DNA of 64,000 nucleotides from Dipteris shenzhenensis (Eukaryota; Polypodiophyta; Polypodiopsida; Gleicheniales). Below, in pieces: positions 47,401 to 51,826 of the stretch. The stretch lies in the NCBI GenBank assembly GCA_047967505.1, contig CM106540.1. One strand, written 5' to 3'. The position numbers and the translations under genes were made by a program. The notes under the pieces were generated by a model that was not told the origin of the DNA, did no database searches, and saw only the letters and a program-made list of their open reading frames with translations. Positions within the stretch are counted from its first letter, which is position 1; the number at the start of each line of letters is the position of its first letter.

Positions 47401-48569
47401 AACTATGATAAATTATCTCATTAAGAAGCAAAAACTACTTATGTAGCATCATGACCATGCACAACTCATAGAAAATACAAGGAATTTTACAAATTTCGAA
47501 ATTATATGGACAATTGCGTTTACGCTCCGTAAAGTGAGATATTTACCATCTTTTCTTGCTTCTTCGGTGTGATCGAGGGATTCTAAGCAATGTTTCTTAA
47601 CAAGATTCAAGTATAACTCCTCGTCGTCCTGTATCTTGAAGTTCACTAGAACTGTTGAGCCGTAGTGAAAAACAACCAAGAAAGGGCCGGAGGTCCAGGA
47701 GCTTCCAACCTGCCATCTCTGAATCGAAAGTTCATTTCCGTCAGGTAAATGAAACTCGTAACAACTATTCACTGATAGCGGCACAGCTGTGCATGCTTAC
47801 AGGTTTGTCGTGGAGATAAGAAGGTACGATTGAGCCATATTTGCATCTTGCAACAAGGGTTGTCCGAGAGTAGTTAATCGTTTCGATGAGCGCCTCGTCT
47901 TTCAAAGCTTTCAAGTCTACACTGAACGACTAGACTATCAGCACCAGCTATTCAAAGGCGGCAGCTACGACACCGAAGTTGCTTGAACAAAACCTTGAAA
48001 TGAACACTAATCACAGACTCAATTTGATAGGAACAACTAATTAACCCTCGTAAACACTCGACAAAACGACATTCCAAGAGAGACCTTCTTGAGATGTAGA
48101 AAGCCTTCATCGGAACGCATTGGTCTCCCTTCTGCACATGTGAAGGTCGTAAAAGCAAACTGTTATGCTGTAACGAACGCCCCTCACTCGCTTTGGGATG
48201 CTGAGGCCGCGGCCCAACCTTGGCAGCATATGCTGCACGAGGTTGCTCACTGCTTCCAGCAGATGGCTCCGGCCTGATTCCGCTTGAGACAGCTGCCGAA
48301 GCCTCGAACCCATCCAGAGCACGCTTCAGGGCAGGTTGTGGAGAAGCGCTTGCAGAAAAGCATCGCAACCAGGCGGCACAGGCGAGATCGCATAAGAGAC
48401 TTCTGCGGAAGATGCAAGGACCGAATGTACCCGCCAAGGTCGATAGCGAGCTGGGAGGTTGACATGCAAGCTCAGAGATGACCCTGATGTGAGGCGGGGA
48501 AGGCAGAAGAGGAGGAGAATAGCGTAGGTGGTTCGCGAGCAGTCGAGAGCCACCCCTGCGCGTGGCCAT
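15546..48569 (-). CDS. DUF155/RMND1-family mitochondrial protein, seven exons (join)
   Basis: Coding exons in transcript order: 48569-48085, 47921-47801, 47718-47547, 19228-19080, 18723-18572, 15956-15842, 15686-15546. They join in frame to 1335 nt, 444 residues. Residues 1-161 are Arg/Ser/Leu-rich with a probable mitochondrial presequence ([17 protein letters not shown]). The YagE/DUF155 domain follows: [103 protein letters not shown]-terminal hydrophobic helix ([18 protein letters not shown]) ends the protein. Known relatives are human RMND1, yeast Sif-type proteins and Arabidopsis RRG, inner-membrane mitochondrial proteins linked to mitochondrial translation and organ growth. The 28.3-kb third intron is filled with transposons. 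All splice phases agree, so the gene appears intact. Family identity rests on recalled similarity. Confidence 0.85.
15842..15956 (-). CDS. DUF155 gene exon 6
   Basis: The acceptor CTTTTGCAG/G precedes [17 protein letters not shown], then [21 protein letters not shown]. The donor CAG/GTAGGG is in phase 0. The intron to exon 5 is 2615 nt and holds several repeats, including the GTAC-motif cluster. Confidence 0.9.
16268..16352. repeat. 43-bp direct tandem repeat x2 (intronic)
   Basis: The unit CCAGTCATA-GTCTCCACTC followed by TCCATAACCAATATTCAAAAAGCT occurs twice in the intron between exons 5 and 6. It is nearly perfect, so the duplication is recent. Confidence 0.85.
16503..16582. repeat. 27-bp inverted repeat with 26-bp loop
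   Basis: The left arm (16503-16529, CTTAACCTAGCCCTGACTTA then AACCAAA) and the right arm (16556-16582) are reverse complements at about 25 of 27 positions. The spacer is G-rich then T-rich. This is a strong hairpin, possibly the core of a small foldback/MITE element inside the intron. Confidence 0.8.
16740..17036. repeat. cluster of GTACGG/CCGTAC motifs
   Basis: About a dozen GTACGG or CCGTAC words occur in 300 bp. They include two perfect palindromic arrangements (GTACGGAATnnnATTCCGTAC at about 16947-16967 and GTACGGAnTCCGTAC at about 16981-16995) and a tandem GGTACGGACGACCGT pair (about 16996-17025). GTAC is the core recognised by plant SBP-domain factors, but the arrangement equally resembles subterminal repeats of a DNA transposon. 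The cluster lies in the DUF155 intron between exons 5 and 6. Confidence 0.75.
17515..18250. repeat. dispersed repeat family X, copy 1 (intronic)
   Basis: The sequence CTAGATGAATCCAGGAACAT, then CAAACTCATCCTCT, GGTCACCCATAAG and AAAATCACAAACTC recurs in diverged form at 45003 and 46850. Toward the right end, GACTCAGTCAAACACACTCC resembles 47300-47330. It is probably a non-autonomous transposon family. No coding potential is evident. Confidence 0.6.
18572..18723 (-). CDS. DUF155 gene exon 5
   Basis: The acceptor TTGCAG/GCA leads into [19 protein letters not shown], then [16 protein letters not shown] and [12 protein letters not shown]. This is the most conserved stretch of the family. The donor GGACAG/GTATGG splits an Arg codon (AG/G) with exon 6. 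Confidence 0.9.
19080..19228 (-). CDS. DUF155 gene exon 4
   Basis: The acceptor GATGCAG/AT completes the split codon from exon 3 (G+AT, Asp) to give [16 protein letters not shown], the expected family junction. It continues through [17 protein letters not shown] and [15 protein letters not shown] to the donor AAAG/GTAGGT in phase 0. Confidence 0.9.
19494..19532 (-). other. candidate 39-nt in-frame cassette microexon (unproven)
   Basis: A 39-nt segment flanked by a pyrimidine-rich acceptor (TTGCTTCTTCAG) and a consensus donor (AAG/GTGAGT) lies 265 nt before exon 4 in transcript order. It is phase 1 at both ends, so its inclusion would add 13 residues without a frameshift. The family-like protein junction is produced by skipping it, so it is left out of the main model. 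Confidence 0.25.
19752..20587 (-). mobile_element. 3' LTR (836 bp) of a minus-strand LTR element
   Basis: Read on the minus strand the LTR starts TGTCACCAATTGG at 20587, straight after the purine tract GCCGAGGGGA, and ends GGTTACA at 19752. About 495 bp of it is repeated at 26476-26975 with the same outer terminus. It contains C-runs and a pyrimidine/purine patchwork but no open frame. The TG...CA ends and polypurine tract fix the boundaries. Confidence 0.8.
20680..21193 (-). pseudogene. Lys/Arg-rich repeated peptide near the element's 3' end
   Basis: Two adjacent minus-strand frames carry related words ([15 protein letters not shown] and [16 protein letters not shown]), pointing to an internal duplication at DNA level. 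Plus-strand TTGG/CTCTTTAAGA-CA--GGGCAGCCATA words recur as well. The family is unknown. It sits just inside the polypurine tract, where the end of pol would lie in an autonomous element. Confidence 0.3.
22034..22657. repeat. tandem duplication, about 280-bp copies at 22034-22311 and 22380-22657
   Basis: Both copies contain CTGCAATTCTATTCACTGAT, then CTTATACATTAAATATCTTCC, GAGAGGGTTCTCAAACTGAC and AACAAATCCCAATGGAGACT in the same order. A linker word, CTCCATACCGAACTCTTTCA, found at 21638 is also repeated at 22320. The duplication therefore copied a segment of roughly 345-680 bp inside the LTR element. Confidence 0.85.
23520..23560. repeat. (CT)n microsatellite
   Basis: About 20 uninterrupted CT units, followed by AACACAC, lie inside the LARD-like element. 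Confidence 0.95.
25770..25860. repeat. 40-bp tandem repeat x2
   Basis: The unit TTTATATGAGAG-AAGGGAC, then AAGAAAGGCACGAGCTACAGGG occurs twice in tandem within the LTR element interior. It creates a repeated peptide in a short frame, which I regard as incidental. Confidence 0.85.
26461..26474 (-). promoter_or_regulatory. primer-binding-site-like sequence of the LARD-like element
   Basis: On the minus strand, directly after the LTR end GGTTACA, the sequence reads GTGGTATAAGAGC. This is one base from the Met-tRNA primer-binding motif TGGTATCAGAGC (C to A). The position fixes 26476 as the inner end of the 5' LTR. Confidence 0.65.
26476..26975 (-). mobile_element. truncated 5' LTR of the minus-strand LARD-like element
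   Basis: This corresponds to the first about 495 bp of the left LTR (19752 onward): the same TGTAACCATT start on the plus strand, the same GGCCTAGGGCCTTTCTTTTA, the same AGACTAGGCCTAGCAAA. Similarity ends at CTTTTAAGCC, where the next element's sequence begins. The outer about 340 bp of the LTR are missing, so the element was truncated by a deletion or a later insertion. Confidence 0.8.
27091..27360 (-). pseudogene. gypsy RNase H domain fragment
   Basis: The frame reads [19 protein letters not shown], then [31 protein letters not shown] and VADSLSRMW. These are the conserved second half of the Ty3/gypsy RNase H domain, including the H-D pair and the ADSLSR signature. The first part continues out of frame into 27335-27715. 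Confidence 0.8.
28010..28390. repeat. 185-bp tandem duplication inside gypsy RT
   Basis: Two copies (about 28010-28193 and 28196-28387) each contain two approximately 60-bp subunits built on ATATCGAGAT-TGGGGTGATC then CGGCAATACATAACATG. The copies end CTTGGAGAAGCAAGAC-GGTC. The affected strand encodes the RT fingers ([15 protein letters not shown]), so the duplication postdates loss of function. Confidence 0.85.
28391..29030. other. no gene recognised within the broken gypsy element
   Basis: Apart from low-quality minus-strand frames (28816-29016) that may be degraded RT linker, nothing is recognisable. The stretch separates the RT N-terminal and central fragments and may contain a small insertion. 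Confidence 0.4.
29309..29349. repeat. (CT)n microsatellite preceding LINE-A
   Basis: About 20 CT units directly precede the LINE-A 5' region. The same arrangement, a (CT)n tract at a LINE boundary, recurs at 39702 and 44430. Confidence 0.95.
29372..30258 (+). pseudogene. LINE-A ORF1, frameshifted
   Basis: Three overlapping frames together form an ORF1 protein. First comes a coiled-coil N-terminus ([20 protein letters not shown], then [12 protein letters not shown] and [18 protein letters not shown]). A nucleic-acid-binding core follows ([31 protein letters not shown]), and then [20 protein letters not shown]. The C-terminus is Lys/Glu-rich. The order matches plant L1-type ORF1 proteins, which package LINE RNA. 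At least two frameshifts (near 29560 and 29870) separate the pieces. Confidence 0.75.
30269..30677 (+). pseudogene. LINE-A ORF2, first part (endonuclease N-terminal half)
   Basis: It begins 10 bases after the ORF1 stop. The frame shows the apurinic endonuclease motifs [10 protein letters not shown], then [21 protein letters not shown] (the catalytic Glu region), [11 protein letters not shown], and [10 protein letters not shown]. It is cut at 30677 by the gypsy LTR, which supplies an early stop. Confidence 0.8.
30673..30677. repeat. left target-site duplication of the chromovirus (decayed)
   Basis: CAATC here corresponds to CGGTC at 36955-36959. Removing the element and one CGGTC restores a continuous LINE endonuclease frame. 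The two differences are both G to A, as expected from deamination of methylated cytosines on the other strand. Confidence 0.6.
30678..31143 (+). mobile_element. chromovirus 5' LTR (466 bp)
   Basis: It starts TGTTATGCTC and ends GAGCGTATCA. It is identical in length to the 3' LTR at 36489-36954, with about eight substitutions by eye and no indels. AAATAAAATGG near 30768 may serve as a polyadenylation signal. The near-identity indicates the youngest insertion that can be dated in this window. Confidence 0.95.
31146..31157 (+). promoter_or_regulatory. primer-binding site of the chromovirus
   Basis: TGGTATCAGAGC is a perfect match to the initiator Met-tRNA complement, two bases after the LTR end. 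Confidence 0.95.
31548..31760 (+). pseudogene. histone H4 C-terminal fragment captured in retrotransposon leader
   Basis: The frame reads [13 protein letters not shown], then [18 protein letters not shown] and [14 protein letters not shown]. This corresponds to about residues 43-94 of histone H4, including α1-end through α3 of the histone fold. Differences from canonical H4 include R to P after YEET, TEHA to TKHA, and loss of the terminal TLYGFGG, replaced by LEEID and a stop. The H4 N-terminal tail and any ATG are missing; upstream residues (TQIAREQG) may be a diverged remnant. It lies between primer site and gag, in sense orientation, with no intron. Codons are richer in C/G at third positions than gag. 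It is probably non-coding leader sequence today. Confidence 0.85.
31904..32725 (+). CDS. chromovirus gag (capsid region)
   Basis: The ATG at 31904 opens 273 codons. Residues about 90-250 form the retrotransposon gag capsid domain: [69 protein letters not shown]. It ends early (FVHAGT stop), before the zinc knuckle found in the next frame, so the original gag-pol fusion is broken here. Confidence 0.9.
   Translation: MEADSRVNPGQSRAQSTQQVSHHITPTLVGRISILEDALQQIMNQQLQVNAGQNQIREMVQALSARPSRNEKDKAPAEPEPSIHSSEHAKVKVSNIANYRPEKYDGRMTERSSDVIEVWLHKWEEAFAICEIRSDLKKIRETTHLFIEATDRWWIKQQKDQVAPITWEGFKTEFKKHFLPPDEESRAWDAYRNLRQRNLSVAEYTDKFRECVTKITDPLPMFVQLKDYIYGLNDKIKMEVRAKYVTTLDESIAVALNYEDARGRPSGFVHAGT
32810..33424 (+). 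pseudogene. chromovirus gag zinc knuckle and protease
   Basis: The frame contains [13 protein letters not shown] (CX2CX3HX4C, a compact zinc knuckle) near residue 50. It then has [14 protein letters not shown], the aspartic-protease active site with DSAST in place of the usual DSGAT/S. The downstream ALGMAWHF resembles the ILGMDWL flap/end motif. A stop at 33424 cuts it from RT. Confidence 0.8.
33641..34579 (+). pseudogene. chromovirus reverse transcriptase, catalytic motif altered
   Basis: All RT blocks are visible in one frame: LRK-like [78 protein letters not shown] and [19 protein letters not shown]. The YxDD box reads FIDN, so the second catalytic aspartate is Asn. The frame ends at 34579 and pol resumes in another frame at about 34596. 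Confidence 0.95.
34596..35417 (+). pseudogene. chromovirus RNase H and integrase zinc-binding domain
   Basis: RNase H reads [46 protein letters not shown] and KVVDALSRI. The integrase HHCC finger follows: [19 protein letters not shown] and [12 protein letters not shown]. The frame stops at 35417 (LLQP) before the catalytic core. Confidence 0.95.
35418..36101 (+). pseudogene. chromovirus integrase catalytic core
   Basis: After a frameshift the core opens as MDFIVGLPT (first Asp) and [16 protein letters not shown] second frameshift near 35595 leads to [14 protein letters not shown] (second Asp region) and [19 protein letters not shown] (catalytic Glu region). [21 protein letters not shown] completes the fold. 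The D, D and E residues are present in sequence but are divided between frames. Confidence 0.9.
36098..36469 (+). pseudogene. chromovirus integrase C-terminus and chromodomain
   Basis: [20 protein letters not shown] and [13 protein letters not shown] form the GPY/F module. [20 protein letters not shown] then [14 protein letters not shown] is the chromodomain that marks chromoviruses and can direct integration to particular chromatin. The frame ends 19 nt before the 3' LTR. Confidence 0.9.
36475..36488 (+). promoter_or_regulatory. polypurine tract of the chromovirus
   Basis: GAAGAGGGAAGGAA immediately precedes TGTTATGC of the 3' LTR. This is the usual plus-strand primer position. Confidence 0.9.
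36489..36954 (+). mobile_element. chromovirus 3' LTR (466 bp)
   Basis: This is the same length as the 5' LTR with about eight scattered substitutions by eye (roughly 98 percent identity). It ends GCGTATCA and is followed by the CGGTC target-site copy. Confidence 0.95.
36955..39582 (+). pseudogene. LINE-A ORF2, second part (endonuclease C-terminal half and RT)
   Basis: It resumes at [13 protein letters not shown], then [11 protein letters not shown] (endonuclease). About 37485-37560 has [12 protein letters not shown], the segment that links EN and RT in plant LINEs. RT follows in broken frames at 38034-38860: [93 protein letters not shown] is YAND. The tail, 39000-39582, has no clear zinc knuckle. 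There are many stops. Confidence 0.85.
39666..39715. repeat. left copy of a duplicated LINE-B flank (possible target-site duplication)
   Basis: TTTTTGTTTGAGCCATTGAG, then TCGTGGACCTCTCTCTCT here matches 44474-44513 at all but about two positions. The pair brackets LINE-B exactly, so it is best read as a long target-site duplication; a shared LINE 3' end is the alternative. Confidence 0.55.
39702..39740. repeat. (CT)n followed by C9
   Basis: About 13 CT units then a run of C mark the junction between the LINE-B flank and the captured gene fragment. Confidence 0.95.
39821..40147 (+). pseudogene. processed fragment of a DUF2301-like plastid protein gene
   Basis: Within one open frame the text [17 protein letters not shown] (transit-peptide-like) leads to [20 protein letters not shown] and [15 protein letters not shown], then directly to [19 protein letters not shown] and [13 protein letters not shown]. 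These match the N-terminal and a later conserved segment of DUF2301 family proteins, thylakoid/plastid-type membrane proteins of unknown function. The middle of the family domain is absent without an intron, so the piece looks copied from a spliced, exon-skipped mRNA. Similarity ends at E (40147). No downstream host domain follows; LINE ORF1 begins after a 300-bp linker. The call rests on recalled family motifs. Confidence 0.6.
40134..41255 (+). CDS. LINE-B ORF1 protein (RNA-binding, coiled coil)
   Basis: The open frame has 373 codons, but LINE similarity starts only near residue 115. Residues 117-190 form a coiled coil ([20 protein letters not shown], then [18 protein letters not shown]). 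Residues 225-340 form the nucleic-acid-binding core ([71 protein letters not shown]). These are the hallmarks of plant LINE ORF1. Residues 1-114 come from the linker after the captured gene fragment and were probably not part of the ancestral ORF1. The stop overlaps the ORF2 ATG. Confidence 0.75.
   Translation: MFSKNITQVISGQLSCVFRHLSRGQLHLFFSDPASHLCGRCAVICHLPQQGATVIFLKIVVTSGLFLLLPLQTVLVNSNYFLLRQIGTPFKTPFRLNKKNDLVTPLPKAYVTKNSKRIDMLMDMFQELQAENFQLKKTLTQLQNKVHVLESAMEAGCKQLQEGAQQLEQLQNLMQNKGNTKEKAKVEEPKQWVEIASKFPPTEPASEPKAQPQTHSNTPSKEDMQEQKEREKRAQNLVIRGLPEVEKESPLTLAKEVAGFFAQHFAIPDVAVYGAHRVGRMQEGMPNKRAIVCTVMDAKKKAIILDSSRIYLKGSPYYVSEDRTPKQQEARRKQYAERQMRQDVPYSRKQPGCQIGVQDPWDIHVVTSDVLEL
41239..44380 (+). 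pseudogene. LINE-B ORF2 (endonuclease with deletion, RT, zinc knuckle)
   Basis: It starts [13 protein letters not shown], the first endonuclease motif. The frame then stops and resumes as [20 protein letters not shown], so the block with the catalytic Glu (ETH-type motif) is deleted. [14 protein letters not shown] and ESDHLPLWF (the late endonuclease motifs) remain. [18 protein letters not shown] links to RT at 42490-43390: [97 protein letters not shown] at about 44130-44190 is the C-terminal CCHC knuckle. Breaks occur at the deletion, near 42040, 42530, 43140, 43390 and at a G-run near 43530. Confidence 0.85.
44430..44475. repeat. (CT)n tail of LINE-B
   Basis: About 23 CT units follow AATTCTACTTC at the 3' end of LINE-B, where other LINEs have poly(A). 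Confidence 0.9.
44474..44513. repeat. right copy of the LINE-B flank duplication
   Basis: TTTTTGTTTGAGCCATTGAG followed by TCCTGGACGTCTCTCTCT mirrors 39666-39715. Confidence 0.55.
44520..45000. other. intronic sequence, nothing recognised
   Basis: GC-moderate sequence without family motifs on either strand. It contains AGTTGGGAGTTCGTGCTAGT and AGCTCAGCTCGTGGCTCGG words but no clear repeat partner in the window. Confidence 0.4.
45003..45190. repeat. dispersed repeat family X, copy 2
   Basis: CTAGATGAATCCAGGAGCAT, CCAAACTCATCCTCT, AGTCACTCAGAAGGTTAAAA, then GGCACGGACTAGTTACTATG and GACATCATCAAC follow the order seen at 17515 and 46850. The stretch from 45190 to 46140 shows nothing further. 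Confidence 0.65.
46145..46540. repeat. about 115-bp tandem duplication
   Basis: AGCTCCAGCTCAAGAGAGCT followed by TCTGA/TTTGAGCTCCAA-CTCAAT occurs at about 46360 and 46475. CAAGCAATGGCTGTTC occurs at about 46322 and 46424. The short open frame across it (46145-46456) is explained by this low-divergence repeat and matches no family. Confidence 0.65.
46833..47060. repeat. dispersed repeat family X, copy 3, with 52-bp tandem repeat
   Basis: A 52-bp unit (ACTAAAATAC-ATGAGAACAA then ATATCTAGATGAATC-AAGAAC) is duplicated at 46833-46936. It is followed by the family X order: CAACTCATTCTCTCAAAATA, AAGTCACCCAAAAGGTTGAA, GGCAAAGACTAGCTATTATG and GACATCATCAAC. Confidence 0.7.
47053..47287. repeat. 115-bp tandem repeat x2
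   Basis: The unit begins GACATCATCAACACACAACC and ends CGCTGCATAATGCGCTGAAG. The second copy carries a small ATAATCATT insertion and one fewer A in an A-run. It lies 260 bp from exon 3 inside the giant intron. Confidence 0.9.
47547..47718 (-). CDS. DUF155 gene exon 3
   Basis: An 82-nt intron with a CTGAC branch-point-like word ends GATTCAG. The exon reads [20 protein letters not shown] and continues to EEARKD, the β-strand GSTVLVNF region of the family. An alternative acceptor 9 nt further (TGGCAG) is also in phase 0. The donor GATG/GTAAAT opens the giant intron in phase 1. Confidence 0.85.
47801..47921 (-). CDS. DUF155 gene exon 2
   Basis: The acceptor is GTTCAG/TG. With the AG carried from exon 1 it reads [22 protein letters not shown], matching the SIDLK segment of the family. 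The donor CCT/GTAAGC is strong and in phase 0. The intron to exon 1 is 163 nt. Confidence 0.8.
48085..48569 (-). CDS. DUF155 gene exon 1
   Basis: It encodes residues 1-161 plus two bases. The ATG at 48569 opens a GC-rich, CpG-rich frame with an Arg/Ser-rich mitochondrial presequence and a long low-conservation linker. It ends [10 protein letters not shown] at the edge of the DUF155 domain. The donor is AAG/GTCTCT, weaker than consensus. The frame stays open beyond the donor, but the protein there loses family similarity. Confidence 0.75.
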
Positions 48570-48900
48570 GGAAATGCGGGAGGATCAGGGCGATAGAGCA
48601 GGAAGAAGCTCGTCCGCCATAGCCAAGCTGGTAGAGCCGCTAGGGTTTAACACAGGAAGAGGAAGAAACTCCACCGCCATAGCCAAACTCGGAACGCCAT
48701 AGTGCTCTGCAGGGGACTTGGCCCATCACGCGTTTTAATGGGAGCTTTAACTTAAGGGGCTTATGCCATGGAGCGGAAAAAGGATGATGGTAATTTTGGA
48801 TGTTTTGCCCTTTGAAGAGCCTAATTTGGATGTTTTTCCTATGATGCATGAATGACATAATGATCCAATGGAAAATAAGAGAGGGCAGAACTAGATGTCA
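48570..48900 (-). promoter_or_regulatory. 5' UTR/promoter region of the DUF155 gene
   Basis: GC-rich, CpG-containing sequence extends from exon 1 to about 48730, unlike the AT-rich surroundings. Two diverged copies of a 40-bp unit (AGGAAGAAGCTCGTCCGCCA / AAGAAACTCCACCGCCATAG) occur at about 48598-48640 and 48654-48700. No clear TATA box was identified. Upstream from 48730 the sequence becomes AT-rich, which suggests the transcription start lies in the GC-rich part. Confidence 0.5.
48641..48648 (-). promoter_or_regulatory. telo-box (AAACCCTA)
   Basis: AAACCCTA on the minus strand lies 72 bp upstream of the ATG. Telo-boxes are frequent near the start sites of plant genes for translation and other growth-linked functions, which fits a gene tied to mitochondrial translation. 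The functional link is inference. Confidence 0.5.
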
Positions 48901-49348
48901 CATCATTAGAATAGTAGAGAAATGTCACATCAGGGGAGGGAAACGAATAGCATGACCCCCACTCCGTCGGGTCTCAATGTCAAATTTAGGTTTTCTTAAC
49001 AAATCTCCGTTCTTTTCAAGGAATTTTCACATTAGATCTCTAGCGTTTATGGCTCTTCTATTGGACCGTTTCTTGCAGCTTTCTACCCTTCTCAATGTGT
49101 TGTCTTTAGTGTTTGTTGCACATGTCTATCCCACCTGTGCCTATATGTGTCCCTTAATCTAATTCTCCATGTTCTGCTAATATATAGCTATTGCTAGCCA
49201 AAACAATCACATCTGGCTTTTACTATTTCAAAGGGGGAAAATTTTTCAATGGGATCTACACTGTCACCACTGTTAGGTCTCTATTTGTTGTCTTGCACGT
49301 TAGCAAGCCATTGTAGGCCAGCCGAGCCTACTTAGAGTGCTTAACCTT

Positions 49349-49954
<606 letters not shown>

Positions 49955-49955
49955 A

Positions 49956-49970
49956 TGGTATCAAAGTAGC
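49956..49970 (+). promoter_or_regulatory. primer-binding site of the TR-GAG element
   Basis: TGGTATCAAAGTAGC follows the LTR end by one base. It resembles the Met-tRNA site TGGTATCAGAGC with a substitution and an inserted base pair of TA. Confidence 0.75.
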
Positions 49971-50193
49971 GTTAGAAGGTATCGTGGAAGGCGGTTCAGG
50001 GAGCATGCAAGATCAGACGTCTGCATGTTGAAGAAGTCTTATAGAGCGGCGCTTTCTTTTAAGCACACAATCAGGTTCTTCCCTCAAGATTGCCGAGACC
50101 TCGCAATCGAGTTTATAGAAGATGACGAGAGGCAATTGATCTATTGGCTGAAGCTTGCTTCAAAGCTATTGTAGAAGGTTCCTAAACAACGCA

Positions 50194-50943
50194 ATGGATT
50201 ATACAAAGAAGGAGAAGTCGATTGGCAATTCCATCATAAAGTTCAACGGTCGGAACTTCTACATATGGCAACTAGCCACTCATCTCTATTTGATGCAAAA
50301 AGGCCTCTGGGGTCTCGTAGATGGTACAGATAAGAAGCCAGACAATGAACGTGAATCATCGTCATGGAGTCAAATGAATGACAAAGCCCTAGGATTGATT
50401 GGTCGTGCTTAGGAAACAAATTTCTTTCACCACGTTGATGTAAAAAAGGTCGGCTGCTGAGAACTAGAGGATTTTGGAGACGCTATTCGAGGTACATATG
50501 AAGCACTCGAAAGCAATACTAAAGCAATAATTATTTGATCTGAAGATGGATGAAAGCAAAAATCTGGGAACATTTTTTAATAGAATGCAAGCGCTCTTGA
50601 GGCAATTACATTAGCTTGGCTCAGGAGTCGAAGCTGATGACAAGAAGGCGATCCTCTTAAAGAGTCTACCCTCAAAATTCAATGAAATTGCATGGGTGTT
50701 ACGTTTGGATGAAGATGCCGACTATCTTGATTATGTGGGTCTTCTTCTTAGTGAAGAAAGACGAGATGATATGTTGCAATCATTTGGAGACACTGCATAC
50801 ACAGCAAAAGAAAATACGCGATCATCAAGTAAAAGATCAGATGGACGTGCCTGTCATTATTGTGGTCGTGAAGGGCATATTGAGACATACTGTTATAAAA
50901 AACAAAAAAAACGAGCTTCTGAAGGACAATTCAAAAGGTAAGG
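50194..50943 (+). pseudogene. copia gag of the TR-GAG element, broken
   Basis: The ATG at 50194 opens MDYTKKEKSIG, then IIKFNGRNFYIWQLATHLYL and KGLWGLVDGT, the copia gag N-terminus. A stop at 50412 and later frameshifts follow. Gag continues as MDESKNLGTFFNRMQALLRQ, then DDKKAILLKSLPSKFNEIAW and LDYVGLLLSEERRD. The zinc knuckle CHYCGREGHIETYC lies at about 50851-50892. The frame ends at 50943 with no fusion to protease. Confidence 0.85.
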
Positions 50944-51266
50944 CATGTGTAGTTGAAGGATCGTCATGGAAAGAGGAAGTTGCAGGTTTGGTCAAAGTAG
51001 ATTTTGGTCATTAAGATTGGGCCTTTTGAGTTTTGGTTTGAACAGAGATTTGAATTGTGCCAGTTTTTTGTAAACCCAAAGTTTTCTGAGATGATCTTGG
51101 CACTTCATGAGCAGATCATGGATTAGTCTGTTCAAATAAATTGATGATGATGATTCGAAAGTTTGTGGTCCTTTGTGGACAAATTTTTCAGTGTCTAGCT
51201 TATGTGGAGATTTCTACATTTGTTGTTTCTTTTGATGAGCATCCCCATTCATCTTCTGGGGGGGAA

Positions 51267-51769
51267 TGTTGGCATAAGGGTCATTAGGTGATGCTTGGCA
51301 TTTAAGCACGTGATTTGAGTGCATGGGGAGGTGACTTCTATGTGGATCGTTGGCAACGACTTGGTCCATGCACGAGAGGGTATTGATTGGTCACTCTATG
51401 CATGAGAGGACACTTGGCAAGTGATGGCGCACTAGCTCGACGAGGACTATAGAAGCGGTGGGCGTCTTCTTGTTGCTCGCAAGAGAGTCGCTCTCTTTGT
51501 CCCTTCCAAGCTTCTAGGGATTAATGAGAGTCGGTTTTCATTGATCGTCTCTATACTATATTGTGTCGCAGTTGCGCATAATGTAGTAGAGGTCTTAGTC
51601 TATGGTTTGTCTTTTTCTCAATTGTAATCACCGCAACAAGGCAAGTAGGCATGCGTGATAGAGTCTAAGAGTCTATTCAGTCTTTGAACTTAATAGAAGT
51701 CAATTATGTTCTTTGTGTCTCAATTGATAACAAGTGCCTAAATTGCATGTTGGAAAGCTCTAAAATCCT

Positions 51770-51772
<3 letters not shown>
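51267..51772 (+). mobile_element. 3' LTR of TR-GAG element
   Basis: It starts TGTTGGCATAAGGGTCATTA and ends AAAATCCTAAC, where the terminal A is replaced by the (CT)n tract that follows. With the eroded 5' LTR, both outer ends abut CT repeats. Confidence 0.9.

Positions 51773-51825
<53 letters not shown>
51773..51825. repeat. (CT)n microsatellite, about 26 units
   Basis: This perfect CT run abuts the 3' LTR. Together with 49354-49449 it suggests insertion of the element into one (CT)n array. Confidence 0.95.

Positions 51826-51826
<1 letters not shown>

Noticed and set aside
47719-47800. Apparent +1 frameshift between two DUF155-like frames
   Set aside because: An 82-nt intron with consensus donor (GTAAGC), a CTGAC branch-like word and a CAG acceptor joins them in phase 0, so no frameshift is needed.
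47952-48084. Extension of exon 1 frame beyond 48085
   Set aside because: The frame stays open but loses family similarity exactly where the splice to exon 2 restores the SVDLK motif.
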